From contig JBDSMH010000213.1 of NCBI GenBank assembly GCA_039915945.1, positions 1 through 64,000 on the forward strand: DNA of 64,000 bases. Reading direction: 5' to 3'. Shown here one piece after another: positions 26,530 through 36,452 of this stretch (within the stretch, counting starts at the first letter, position 1; every line of letters starts with the position of its first letter). Below the pieces are notes generated by a model, which had not been told where the DNA came from, searched no databases, and saw nothing but the letters and a program-made list of their open reading frames with translations. Position numbers and translations under genes: made by a program. The DNA comes from DATLFA01 sp039915945. GTDB lineage: Bacteria > Actinomycetota > Acidimicrobiia > Acidimicrobiales > WLNW01.

Positions 26530-26615
26530 GCACGTATCGTACGGCCCCTTTGCCCCGTCTGGCTCGCGACTGCCGATCCGCGGCATCACACTTCGCCGCC
26601 GCTACGGTGCGATCC

Positions 26616-26861
26616 GTGCACCGTTCATGCGCCCGACCGGGGTGCAGTTCCCCCTCGGCGACCACGCTGTCGTACGACTACGCATCGCGGACGGTTTGGC
26701 TCGAAGATCTGCATCCTGATGCTCATCCGGCCAATCACGACCTCTGCCCCCGGCACGCGGCGCGGATGAAGCCGCCCAACGGTTGGGAACTGGTCGATCG
26801 CCGTCGCGGGGCGCAGGGCGGCGCTGCCGAAGGTCATGGGCGCGTCCAGCGCGTCGGGTAA
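26616..26861 (+). CDS. DUF3499-family small zinc-ribbon-like protein
   Basis: A small gene of 81 residues read from GTG at 26616. The product has SCARPGCSSPSATTLSYDYA at the start, a DLCPRHA pair, and PPNGWELVDRR, the hallmarks of DUF3499. The Cys and His residues could hold one zinc. The family has no settled function but sits near manB and F420 genes in many actinomycetes. Its start is a few bases after TACGGT and may be leaderless. Its end overlaps the CPBP gene by 26 bp in another frame. A longer open frame runs upstream but overlaps ftsH and has no family features. Confidence 0.83.
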   Translation: MHRSCARPGCSSPSATTLSYDYASRTVWLEDLHPDAHPANHDLCPRHAARMKPPNGWELVDRRRGAQGGAAEGHGRVQRVG

Positions 26862-27606
26862 AAGCTGGGGCCTGGCCGACGCCCTCGTCGGCCTGGTGGT
26901 GTCCATACTCCTTGCCGGCCTGGTCGGGGGCGTGGTCATCAACGCTCGCGGCGACTACACCGGCAAATGGAGCGAGCACGGGGCCGCCGCCGGCCGCATC
27001 GCCGCCCAGGTCGCCACCGATGGCACCCTGACGGCGCCCAACCTGACCCCCCTGTGGCTCATCACGTTGCTGCAGGTGCCGTTGTGGATCGGGATGCTCG
27101 GGGCCGTCCTCTACGCGGCGAACAAGGGCCGTGGCGTCGTCGCCGATTTCGGCCTGCGGATGGAATGGCGCGACATCCCGCTCGGCCTCGTCGTGGGCTT
27201 CCTCGCCCAGGTCGTCGTGATCCCGCTCGTGTATTGGCCACTGCTGCGCCTGCTGGGCAACCCCGACGTTTCCGCCGATGCCCGATCGCTCACGGACCGG
27301 GCTCATGGCATCGGTGTCGTGTTGCTGGTGTTGCTGACGGTGATCGGGGCGCCGGTCGTCGAGGAGCTCTTCTTCCGCGGGCTGCTGTTGCGCTCGCTCG
27401 AGCGGCGGCTGCAACCGGTGCTCGCCGTCGGGGCCGCCTCGGTGCTCTTCTCGCTGGCGCACTTCCAGGTGCTCCAGTTCCTCGCGCTCGTGATTTTCGG
27501 GGCTATGGCGGGCACGCTGGCCCACCGATCACAACGGCTCGGCCCCGCAATCTGGGCCCACGTGGCCTTCAACGCCACGACCGTCGTTGTGTTGCTGGTC
27601 AGCTGA
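26836..27606 (+). CDS. CPBP-family intramembrane glutamic endopeptidase
   Basis: A 256-residue protein with about seven to eight membrane segments. The CPBP (Abi) signatures are clear: VVEELFFRGLLLRSLE (EExxxR), LFSLAHFQ, and HVAFNATT near the end. Members cleave prenylated or other membrane proteins, or act in bacteriocin immunity; the substrate here is unknown. The ATG at 26836 lies inside the DUF3499 gene, so a slightly later start is possible, but no other ATG is near. It may be co-expressed with the DUF3499 gene. Confidence 0.88.
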   Translation: MGASSASGKSWGLADALVGLVVSILLAGLVGGVVINARGDYTGKWSEHGAAAGRIAAQVATDGTLTAPNLTPLWLITLLQVPLWIGMLGAVLYAANKGRGVVADFGLRMEWRDIPLGLVVGFLAQVVVIPLVYWPLLRLLGNPDVSADARSLTDRAHGIGVVLLVLLTVIGAPVVEELFFRGLLLRSLERRLQPVLAVGAASVLFSLAHFQVLQFLALVIFGAMAGTLAHRSQRLGPAIWAHVAFNATTVVVLLVS

Positions 27607-27742
27607 TTCGGCGGTGACCCGAGCCGCGAGGCGGGCGAATTCCTCAACCGTCGGCGGCCTTGGCCGATGGGTTCGTGCGTCGGGCGGCGCGTGGGCGAGT
27701 CGATCGTTGGTGGTCGGGTGCCCGTGATCGAAAAGGGGCCAC

Positions 27743-27940
27743 GTGGATACCTGCGAGCGATGCGGTGGAAGTCTTGTCGTCATCACGATCAACGTTGCGG
27801 AGGGCACTCGGACGTTGCAATCGTGTTCGAAGTGTGATCGACGCAGTTGGCGAGCCGACGGCGAGCCGGTAAAGCTCGACGGCGTTCTCGCCGATCTCTC
27901 TGACGACGCAGCCAAGCGGGCCGAGGCGATGCGCCGCTGA
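27743..27940 (+). CDS. Small zinc-ribbon protein
   Basis: A 65-residue protein read from a GTG at 27743. It has two CxxC pairs, CERCGG and CSKCDRR, about 24 residues apart, as in a zinc ribbon, and then an acidic helical tail ending in DDAAKRAEAMRR. Such small proteins may bind nucleic acid or a protein partner. No family name is certain. The gene is on its own between the CPBP gene and a large membrane-protein gene, 80 bp from the latter, and may be co-transcribed with it. Confidence 0.7.
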   Translation: MDTCERCGGSLVVITINVAEGTRTLQSCSKCDRRSWRADGEPVKLDGVLADLSDDAAKRAEAMRR

Positions 27941-28020
27941 TTCTCGCTCGCCGAGTCAGGCACCTCGGGCTCGACAAAGCTTTCTAGGGTGCGCCCACGG
28001 CGGCGAGCCAACCTGCAACG

Positions 28021-30897
28021 ATGGACGGCGCAATGGAAGCCCCCACCTCGACCGAAGACAGCGCCGTTGGATGTGCCGCACCCGCGAACGGGCGGGTGGT
28101 CGCGACGATCGTCGACGATCCGGCGCCACCGACGCGCCCGGTCGGTCATTCGACCGCCGATGTCGCCCCTTCCAGTGCGCCCTTCTCCGATGACGGCGAG
28201 GACGTCGACTGGGACGCTCCGGTCTGGATCGATCGCATCTGGGATCGCTTCACTGCGCTCGGCTGGCAGCGCATCATCACCTTCCTCACCGTCGCGGCCG
28301 CCACCCTGTTGATCATGTCGGTGTTGCATCCCGGCTTGATGCTGCGCAACACCACGCCTACCGGTGGCGACATGGGGGCCCATGTGTGGGGCCCCGCGTA
28401 TCTCCGCGATCACCTGCTGACCAAGGGTCGTCTCTCGGGTTGGGCACCCGACTGGTACGACGGGTTCCCGGCGTTCCAGTTCTACATGGTGTTGCCATCG
28501 CTGTTGATCGTGCTGCTCAACATCGGGCTCGATCCGATCCCCGCCGCGTTGATGGTGGGCGCCATGGCGATCGCGGTGCATCGTGCATACCGCGAGCCGC
28601 GCTTGTACCCCTACCGGCGCTGGGTCGTCACCACGGCGTGCATCGTCACCCCGCTCGTCGTCGGCTTGCCCTACGGCGTGGCGTTCAAGATCGTTGCGGC
28701 GCTCGGTGTGATGACGATGCCGTTGTCCGCCTATTTGCTCGGCCGCTTCTCCAACATGCCGTTCCCCGTGCCGGCGATGTTGTCGGTGGCCATGCTGCCG
28801 TTCGTCTTCGATCGTTCGTTCAACATCTTGGGCGGCAACATCGCGTCGACGATGGCGGGCGAGTTCGCATTTTCACTGTCACTCTCGCTGTCGCTCGTCT
28901 ATCTCGGGCTCATGTACCGCGCGCTCGAGACCGGCAAGTCGCGCGGTTGGGCCGCGGCGATCTTCGCCGCGTGTGCGCTGTGCCATTTGCTCGTGGCATT
29001 CGTCGTGATCGGCGTGACGCTGATCATGTTCCTCGTGCGTGTCGGGCGCACACAGCTCAAGACCCTGTTGCTCGTCGGCTCGGTCGGTGGCGCGCTCAGC
29101 GCGTTCTGGGTCCTGCCGTTCTTCGCCAAACGCACCTATGTCAACGACATGGGTTGGGTGAAGATAAAGACGTACGCCAACTCGTTGCTGTGGCGCAATT
29201 TCCCCGAAACCGAGAATGTGCTCAAAGACTCACCGCCCTTCCGGTTGGTGTTCGCGCTCGCGGTGGTCGGCGTCATACTGTCGATCGTGCGCCGCAACCG
29301 CATGGGCGTCGTATTGGCGCTGAGCGCGGCCGGTGTCGCCGCGGCGTTCTGCCTCCTGCCCGAAGGACGGTTGTGGAACGGCCGCATCCTGCCGCCGTAC
29401 TACCTGTTCGTCTACCTCCTCGCCGCGGTGGGCGTCGGCGAGGCCGCCCGCACGCTCGCCGACATGTTGCGGGCCCCCGAGCTCAAGGTCTTCGTGCGCA
29501 ATGGCGCGCCGCTCGTCGCGTTCATGTCGATGTGGCTGGTTTTCGGCCCTTCGCTGCGCGCGTTGCCGGGCGGTTACGTCGATGACGCCGGCGTCTATCA
29601 CTGGCCCAAAAAGCTGTCGCTCATCACGACCCGCGACACCAGCTTCCTCCAAGGTTGGGCCGAGTGGAACTGGCGGGGCTACGAAGCGCGCACGCCCCGA
29701 GACAAGTTCGGCGGCTATCCCGAGTACTACGCCATCAACCAGATGATGCGCTCGGTCGGCGAGCAACACGGTTGTGGCCGCGCGATGTGGGAGTACGACG
29801 GCGGGCAAGAGGCCTACGGCACCACGATGGCGATGATGCTGCTGCCGCATTGGACCGACGGCTGTATCCCCTCGCAAGAAGGCCTCTACTTCGAAGCGTC
29901 GTCCACCACCGCGTTCCACTTCCTGAACCAATCGGCGCTTTCCGTCGGCCCGTCGCGGGCGCAGAGCCACATCACGTATCCCAACTTCGACGTCGACCTC
30001 GGCATCAAGCAGCTGCAGTTGATGGGCGTGCGCTACTACATGGCGTCGAGCCCCGAAGCGGTGCGGCAGGCAAGCCTCAATCCCGACCTCACCGAAGTCA
30101 CCATCGGCGCGGCCGGCCCGTGGCATGTGTTCATGGTCGCCGGCAGCGACATGGTGCAACCGCTGTCGTTCGAGCCCGTCGTCTACACCAACGTCACCGA
30201 ACACCAGAACGGTGACCCGAGCAAGGGGTCGAGCGGCTGGTTGCAGCCGGCAGTCCAGTTCTTCAACAACCCCGATGAATGGAACGTGTTGCGCGCCGCG
30301 TCGGGGCCACAAGAGTGGACGCGCTGGGCCGCGTGCCTTCCCACCGACGAGGTCGGGGTGATCGCGCCGACCGACACCGACCCGAGTTGTGCTCCGCCGC
30401 AGACGCCGCTGCCTCAGATACAAGTGAGCAACATCAATTGGGACGATGACGAAGTCGTCTTCGACGTCGACCAAATCGGTGTGCCGGTATTGGTCAAGGT
30501 CTCGTATTTCCCGAACTGGAAGGTCTCCGGCGGTGAAGGCCCCTATCGCGTCACGCCGAATCTCATGGTCGTCATCCCGACGAGCAACCACGTGCGCCTG
30601 CACTACGGCTACGTCGGCATCGACTACGTCGCCAATCTGCTGACATTGCTCGGCATCGTCGCGCTCTTCTTGTTGTTCCGGGCCAAAGTCGAAGCCGAGC
30701 GCCGCCCCTTGTGGGATCCCATCGGTCGGGCCTGCCGGCGCCGCCCGAAGCCGCTCGTACTAGACCCAGAGAGCGAACTGATGGCGTCGGCGCCGTTCGT
30801 GTATCCGAACGGGGCCGTCGTCTTTGCCGACGAACCCGTCGACCCGCCCAACGAAATCGTCGAGGACGTCGGTTCGACCGACACCCTGCGGGAGTGA
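28021..30897 (+). CDS. Large polytopic membrane protein, PTPS-related / GT-C-like
   Basis: A 958-residue protein with an acidic cytosolic start and a first membrane segment at about residue 85. It carries TPTGGDMGAHVWGPAYLRDH followed by GWAPDWYDGFPAFQFYMVLP, the pattern of the 6-pyruvoyl-tetrahydropterin synthase-related membrane family (GT-C-like, despite its name). About ten more helices run to about residue 510, then a long extracytoplasmic domain (about 520-870) and a final helix. The acidic residue in GGDMGAH sits where GT-C enzymes keep a catalytic Asp. It is GTGA-coupled to the GtrA-GT2 gene, so a lipid-linked sugar is a likely donor. Function not proven. Confidence 0.75.
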   Translation: MDGAMEAPTSTEDSAVGCAAPANGRVVATIVDDPAPPTRPVGHSTADVAPSSAPFSDDGEDVDWDAPVWIDRIWDRFTALGWQRIITFLTVAAATLLIMSVLHPGLMLRNTTPTGGDMGAHVWGPAYLRDHLLTKGRLSGWAPDWYDGFPAFQFYMVLPSLLIVLLNIGLDPIPAALMVGAMAIAVHRAYREPRLYPYRRWVVTTACIVTPLVVGLPYGVAFKIVAALGVMTMPLSAYLLGRFSNMPFPVPAMLSVAMLPFVFDRSFNILGGNIASTMAGEFAFSLSLSLSLVYLGLMYRALETGKSRGWAAAIFAACALCHLLVAFVVIGVTLIMFLVRVGRTQLKTLLLVGSVGGALSAFWVLPFFAKRTYVNDMGWVKIKTYANSLLWRNFPETENVLKDSPPFRLVFALAVVGVILSIVRRNRMGVVLALSAAGVAAAFCLLPEGRLWNGRILPPYYLFVYLLAAVGVGEAARTLADMLRAPELKVFVRNGAPLVAFMSMWLVFGPSLRALPGGYVDDAGVYHWPKKLSLITTRDTSFLQGWAEWNWRGYEARTPRDKFGGYPEYYAINQMMRSVGEQHGCGRAMWEYDGGQEAYGTTMAMMLLPHWTDGCIPSQEGLYFEASSTTAFHFLNQSALSVGPSRAQSHITYPNFDVDLGIKQLQLMGVRYYMASSPEAVRQASLNPDLTEVTIGAAGPWHVFMVAGSDMVQPLSFEPVVYTNVTEHQNGDPSKGSSGWLQPAVQFFNNPDEWNVLRAASGPQEWTRWAACLPTDEVGVIAPTDTDPSCAPPQTPLPQIQVSNINWDDDEVVFDVDQIGVPVLVKVSYFPNWKVSGGEGPYRVTPNLMVVIPTSNHVRLHYGYVGIDYVANLLTLLGIVALFLLFRAKVEAERRPLWDPIGRACRRRPKPLVLDPESELMASAPFVYPNGAVVFADEPVDPPNEIVEDVGSTDTLRE

Positions 30898-32081
30898 GAC
30901 AACGCATTCGCCGATATGCCGCGGTCGGCGTCGTCGCCACCGTGGTCGACGTGGCGGTTTTCCTGATCGCGCACGCGGCCTTCGATCAGCTGGTCGGCGC
31001 CGACGTTCTCGCCCTCGCCGTCGCGGCGATGACATCCGCAATGCTGCACCGGTGGGTGACACTGCGCAACGATCCCTACGTGCGCTGGGTTCAGCGCCTG
31101 CAACTCTTCGTTCCCGTCGTGATCGTCGCCGGCGCGGTGGACGTGTTGATGTTGCTGGTGTTCGCGCGGCTGGGGCACTCCGTGTTCTGGCCCAAGGTGG
31201 GGGCCGTTGCGCTGGCCGCCATCGTGCGCGTGGGCGCCCATCGTTCGCTGTTGTTCCGCGTGGTGCGCAGGGAGCAGGACGCGCCGTCGAATCGTCCCGC
31301 CGCCCCGGGCGCCGTACGGCTCTCGGTGGTCGTGCCCGCGTATCACGAAGAGGGCCGCATCGGCCCGACGATCGAGCGCCTGCGCCACGACCTCGCGACG
31401 GTGCAAAGCGACGGTGGCGTCGAGATCGTGGCGGTCGACGACGGCTCCGCTGACGACACGGCGACGCAAGCGCGCGCCGCCGGCGCCGACGTCGTGCTCG
31501 TCCAGCCGAAGAACCGGGGCAAGGGCGCCGCTGTGCGCGCGGGTGTGCTGGTCGCATCGGGCCGCACCGTGGTGTTCACCGACGCCGATCTCGCGTATGC
31601 ACCCGCGCAGATCATCACCCTTCTGGATCAGATCGAAAGCGGATGGGATGTCGTGGTGGGCAATCGCCGCCACGTCGCCACGTCCACGTTGGTGCGGGCC
31701 CGGCGCATTCGCGAGATCGGGGGGCGGCTCGTCAACCTGGCCACGCACGCGCTGTTGCTCGGTCAGTACCGGGACACGCAATGTGGCTTGAAGGCATTTC
31801 GGTCGGATGTGGCCCGTCTGGTCTTCTCGGCGTCGCAAATCGATGGCTTTGCATTCGATGTCGAGATCTTTCATCTCATCGAGCGTCATCGGTTGTCACT
31901 TGCGGAAGTGCCCGTCACCGTTGAAAACTCCGAGCGATCAACCGTGAAGATCGTGCGCGACGGTCTGCGGCTCGTCGTCGATATCGTGCGGGTGCGGTGG
32001 TGGGCTCGTGAAGGCCGTTACTTCAGTGATGCGAGCGAGTTGCCTCCCCGCGGCGCGAGCGCGACCAATCTCACCCGTTAA
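30894..32081 (+). CDS. GtrA-like flippase domain fused to a DPM1-like GT2 glycosyltransferase
   Basis: A 395-residue fusion. Residues 1-125 hold four membrane segments of the GtrA type (RYAAVGVVATVVDVAVFLIA at the start), and residues 140-360 a GT2 domain with LSVVVPAYHEEGRIGPTIER, AVDDGSADDT, FTDADLAYAP and TQCGLKAFRSDVAR. GT2 enzymes of this branch make polyprenyl-phosphate sugars and GtrA proteins are thought to move them across the membrane, so make-and-flip in one chain is the likely role. The GTG at 30894 overlaps the upstream stop. The usual arrangement has two genes or the opposite domain order. Confidence 0.88.
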   Translation: MRQRIRRYAAVGVVATVVDVAVFLIAHAAFDQLVGADVLALAVAAMTSAMLHRWVTLRNDPYVRWVQRLQLFVPVVIVAGAVDVLMLLVFARLGHSVFWPKVGAVALAAIVRVGAHRSLLFRVVRREQDAPSNRPAAPGAVRLSVVVPAYHEEGRIGPTIERLRHDLATVQSDGGVEIVAVDDGSADDTATQARAAGADVVLVQPKNRGKGAAVRAGVLVASGRTVVFTDADLAYAPAQIITLLDQIESGWDVVVGNRRHVATSTLVRARRIREIGGRLVNLATHALLLGQYRDTQCGLKAFRSDVARLVFSASQIDGFAFDVEIFHLIERHRLSLAEVPVTVENSERSTVKIVRDGLRLVVDIVRVRWWAREGRYFSDASELPPRGASATNLTR

Positions 32082-32112
32082 TTTGCCCGCGGGCCCGTAG
32101 GAGCAACAACTG

Positions 32113-33474
32113 ATGCCATCGTTCGACCAAGTATTCAAGGCGTATGACATTCGGGGCACCGTCCCCGAACAGCTGGACGCATCGATGTGTCGGGCCATCG
32201 GTGGAGCGTTCGCGGCATTCGCACGCGAATCCGATCCGAATGTCGATCGCATCTTGCTGTCGCGCGACATGCGGCCCTCCGGCCTCGACTTGTCCCACGC
32301 GTTCGCCGAAGGCGCGATGACCCAAGGCGTCGACGTGACCTACTTGGGTCTGACGTCGACCGACATGTTGTACTACGCGTCCGGCAAGCTCAACGCGCCC
32401 GGTGCGGTGTTCACCGCGTCGCACAATCCCGCGCAGTACAACGGCATCAAGCTCTGCCTCGCCGGCGCCAAGCCCATCGGCGAAGAGTCGGGGTTGTTGC
32501 GCATCAAAGAGCTCGCGGCAAGTGGCCAGTTGCGCGACGTCGAGGGCAACGCGCGTGGACACGGTTCGTCGCTCGAACTGCTCGAGGACTTTGCCGATCA
32601 CGTGCGCTCGTTCATCGATGTGGGTGCGTTGCGCCCTCTCAAGGTCGTGGCCGACACCGCCAACGGCATGGGCGGCATGGTGGTGCCCGCGGTCTTCCGC
32701 GGCCTGCCCTTACAGCTGGAGGTCTTGTTCGAAGATCTGGACGGCACGTTCCCCAACCATCCCGCCGATCCGATCCAACCCGAGAATCTCAAGGACCTCA
32801 TGGCGCGGGTGCTCGACACGGGCGCGGACATCGGTCTTGCATTCGACGGCGACGCGGACCGCGTGTTCCTCGTCGACGAGCAGGCCCGTCCGGTTTCCGG
32901 TTCGTTGACGACGGCGTTGGTGGCTACGAGCGTGCTCGACAAGTACCCGGGCTCGACGATCATCCACAATCTCATCTGTTCCAAGGCGGTGCCCGAGACG
33001 ATCCGCGAGCACGGCGGTACGCCGGTGCGCACACGCGTCGGCCATTCGTTCATCAAACAGGTCATGGCCGAGACCGGTGCGGCATTCGGCGGCGAGCACT
33101 CGGGGCACTACTACTTCCGCGACAACTTCCGCGCCGACTCCGGCCTCATCGCTGCGCTCATCGTGCTCGAAGCCATGAGCCGCTCCGGCAAGTCGCTCTC
33201 CGAGTTGTTGCGACCGCTCGATCGCTACGCCGCGTCGGGCGAGATCAACTTCCGCGTGAGCGACGCGTCTGCCGTCATCGAGCACGTGTCGTCGGTTTTC
33301 GAGAGCAACGACCAAGACCGCCTCGACGGCCTCACCGTCGACTGTGGCGATTGGTGGTTCAACCTCCGGGCCTCCAACACCGAGCCGTTGTTGCGGCTCA
33401 ACCTCGAGGCGGCGAACCCCGAGTCACGCGACGCGCACGTCGCCGAGCTGCGCCAGCTGATCAACCCCAGCTGA
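32113..33474 (+). CDS. manB: Phosphomannomutase/phosphoglucomutase
   Basis: ManB interconverts mannose 6- and 1-phosphate, feeding GDP-mannose synthesis. The 453-residue protein has FKAYDIRGTVPEQLD at the start, the phosphoserine loop FTASHNPAQYNGIK, the metal loop FDGDADRVF, the sugar-binding GGEHSGHYYFRDN, and the phosphate-binding LRASNTEPLLRLN near the end. GGAG upstream of the ATG gives a ribosome site. It sits in the manB-Trm112-SIS order also seen in other actinomycetes. Glucose phosphate may be used as well. Confidence 0.95.
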   Translation: MPSFDQVFKAYDIRGTVPEQLDASMCRAIGGAFAAFARESDPNVDRILLSRDMRPSGLDLSHAFAEGAMTQGVDVTYLGLTSTDMLYYASGKLNAPGAVFTASHNPAQYNGIKLCLAGAKPIGEESGLLRIKELAASGQLRDVEGNARGHGSSLELLEDFADHVRSFIDVGALRPLKVVADTANGMGGMVVPAVFRGLPLQLEVLFEDLDGTFPNHPADPIQPENLKDLMARVLDTGADIGLAFDGDADRVFLVDEQARPVSGSLTTALVATSVLDKYPGSTIIHNLICSKAVPETIREHGGTPVRTRVGHSFIKQVMAETGAAFGGEHSGHYYFRDNFRADSGLIAALIVLEAMSRSGKSLSELLRPLDRYAASGEINFRVSDASAVIEHVSSVFESNDQDRLDGLTVDCGDWWFNLRASNTEPLLRLNLEAANPESRDAHVAELRQLINPS

Positions 33475-33500
33475 CACGACCTTGGCTGACACGACCTTGG
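33471..33500 (+). repeat. Perfect 15-bp tandem duplication at the manB stop
   Basis: CTGACACGACCTTGG occurs at 33471-33485 and again at 33486-33500 with no gap. The first copy holds the manB stop codon (TGA at 33472) and the second lies in the spacer before the Trm112-like gene. It looks like a recent slippage or duplication event. Confidence 0.85.
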
Positions 33501-33509
33501 CCGAGGGCG

Positions 33510-33541
33510 TATAAGATCGGCCTCCGCATCGACCCCAGGAG
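33510..33541 (+). promoter_or_regulatory. Candidate -10 element and ribosome site before the Trm112-like gene
   Basis: TATAAGAT at 33510-33517 is a near-consensus sigma-70 -10 box, unusual in this GC-rich sequence. It follows the tandem duplication. No good -35 stands out at the ideal distance. AGGAG at 33537-33541 is 6 bases before the GTG at 33548, and this decides that start over the TTG at 33542. Confidence 0.5.
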
Positions 33542-33547
33542 TTGGCG

Positions 33548-33784
33548 GTGAGCCTCGATCCACGGCTGCTCGAGATCCTTGCCTGCCCGCAGGACAAGGG
33601 TCCGCTCTATTACCTCGCCGACGAGAACGCGCTCTACAACCCGCGCCTCAAGTTGCGCTACGACGTGCGAGACGACATACCGATCATGCTCGTCGACGAG
33701 GCCACGACGGTGGCCGACGACGAACACGATCGTGTCATGGGCAAGATCGAGGCCGACGGCCTTTCTCCCACGTTCTCCGCGTGA
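33548..33784 (+). CDS. Trm112-like small protein
   Basis: A 78-residue protein with LDPRLLEILACPQDKGPLYY at the start, a pattern of the Trm112/YcaR family, in which the cysteines usually bind zinc or support a methyltransferase partner. Only one cysteine (ACPQDKG) is present, so the zinc site of the longer family members is incomplete. DDIPIMLVDEA is the second conserved element. It overlaps the SIS isomerase gene as GTGA. In actinomycetes this small gene is commonly found between manB and the SIS gene; its role there is not settled. Confidence 0.85.
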   Translation: MSLDPRLLEILACPQDKGPLYYLADENALYNPRLKLRYDVRDDIPIMLVDEATTVADDEHDRVMGKIEADGLSPTFSA

Positions 33785-34824
33785 TCGCACCGCTCGATTC
33801 GCTCGGCTTGTTCGAGCTGGCGGCATCGTTGCCGCGGCAGGCGATCGACGCGCGCCGTGTCGCCGATGAGCTCGACGTGCGCTCGATCGACCCGTCCCAC
33901 GGTGGGCCACCGATTCGCAATGTGGTCGCGCTGGGCATGGGCGGATCAGGCATCGGCAGTGACGTTCTCGCGGCGATCGCGCAACCGATCGCGCCCGTGC
34001 CGATCGTCGTCGTCAAAGATCATCACGTCCCCGCGTTCGTGTCGGCCGAGTCGCTGGTGTTCGCCACGTCGTTCTCGGGCGAGACGGCGGAGACACTCGA
34101 CGCGTTCGAGATGGCGCGTCAGGCGGGTGCCCGCGTCGTCGTGTTGTCCTCCGGTGGCACGTTGGCCGATCTTGCTCGTGAGTGGCGACTGCCGTGTGTC
34201 GCGCTCGACCCGTCGATCGCCATGCCGCGGGCGGCGATCGCATCGGTGTCGGTGCCGCCGCTCGTGCTGCTCGGTCGGCTGGGGCTGCTGCCCGGCATCG
34301 AAGCCGAACTCGACGCCGCAATCGCACAGTTGCAGCGACGCGTCGCGCAGTTGGGCGACGACCGCAATCCGGCCCGCGAGCTCGCCCGCCGGCTCGGCCG
34401 CACGATGCCGCTGATCTACGGGGCCGGCCCGCTCGGCGCGGTTGCGGCCTATCGCTGGAAGTGTCAGATAAACGAAAATGCCAAGGAGCCGGCGTTCAGC
34501 AACGTCGTGCCCGAGCTCAATCACAACGAGCTCGCCGGTTGGGGTCAACACGGGGACATGACCCGTCAGGTGCTGACCGCAGTGCACCTACGCCATGACT
34601 TCGAACCATCACGGGTGGCCCGTTCGTTCGACTTCATCAACGAGACCCAACAAGAAGTCGTCGCCTCGGTGCACGAGGTGCGCGCCGAAGGCGTAGGTCG
34701 TTTGGCGCAGCTGTTCGACCTCATCGCCTTCGGTGACTTCGTGTCGCTGTTCATCGCGGCCCAGGAAGGCCTCGATCCGGGCCCGATTCCGGTGCTCGAC
34801 GACCTCAAAGCCCGTCTCGGCTAG
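33781..34824 (+). CDS. SIS-domain phosphoglucose/phosphomannose isomerase-like protein
   Basis: A 347-residue sugar isomerase-like protein with two SIS domains. It has VVALGMGGSGIGSDVLAA, FATSFSGETAETLDAF, LIYGAGPLGAVAAYRWKCQI with ENAKEPAF, and PELNHNELAGWG, matching the bifunctional phosphoglucose/phosphomannose isomerase family. That activity would link fructose 6-phosphate to mannose 6-phosphate for manB. In mycobacteria the gene at this position (TobH-like) is of uncertain activity, so a regulatory or inactive role is an alternative. Start GTG at 33781, coupled to the Trm112-like gene. Confidence 0.85.
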   Translation: MIAPLDSLGLFELAASLPRQAIDARRVADELDVRSIDPSHGGPPIRNVVALGMGGSGIGSDVLAAIAQPIAPVPIVVVKDHHVPAFVSAESLVFATSFSGETAETLDAFEMARQAGARVVVLSSGGTLADLAREWRLPCVALDPSIAMPRAAIASVSVPPLVLLGRLGLLPGIEAELDAAIAQLQRRVAQLGDDRNPARELARRLGRTMPLIYGAGPLGAVAAYRWKCQINENAKEPAFSNVVPELNHNELAGWGQHGDMTRQVLTAVHLRHDFEPSRVARSFDFINETQQEVVASVHEVRAEGVGRLAQLFDLIAFGDFVSLFIAAQEGLDPGPIPVLDDLKARLG

Positions 34825-34838
34825 CTCCCCGCTCTGCC

Positions 34839-34857
34839 GGAGGCCGCTCGGGCCTCC
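34839..34857 (+). terminator. Hairpin after the SIS isomerase gene
   Basis: GGAGGCC and GGCCTCC form a perfect 7-bp stem with a 5-base loop, 15 bp after the stop. No T-run follows, as is common in actinomycete terminators. Confidence 0.55.
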
Positions 34858-34952
34858 AAGAGTCGCGGCGACAAAGCGCGGCTGCCGTAGACTTGTTGCC
34901 GAGGGCTGCCTGCACGGGCGTCAGAAGACCCCAGCTTTCACCACGCAGACAC

Positions 34953-34970
34953 GCGCGCCTGTTGGCGCGC
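34953..34970 (+). other. GC-rich hairpin in the ahcY leader
   Basis: GCGCGCC-TGTT-GGCGCGC, a perfect 7-bp stem with a 4-base loop, ends 10 bp before the TAGGAG ribosome site of ahcY. It could be a leader control element or simply stabilise the 5' end. No known riboswitch aptamer is convincingly seen upstream of it. Confidence 0.5.
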
Positions 34971-34992
34971 CCAAGACTCATAGGAGCATCCG

Positions 34993-36438
<1,446 letters not shown>

Positions 36439-36452
36439 TCGAACCGCTCGTT

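Noticed and set aside
34895..34952. Possible S-adenosylhomocysteine riboswitch in the ahcY leader (CCGAGGGCTGCCTGCA resembles the start of the SAH aptamer).
   Set aside because: The matching CUCGG strand of the first stem and the GGCGCUC pseudoknot strand are not found downstream. A run of the SAH covariance model would settle it; a score above its cutoff would reverse this.
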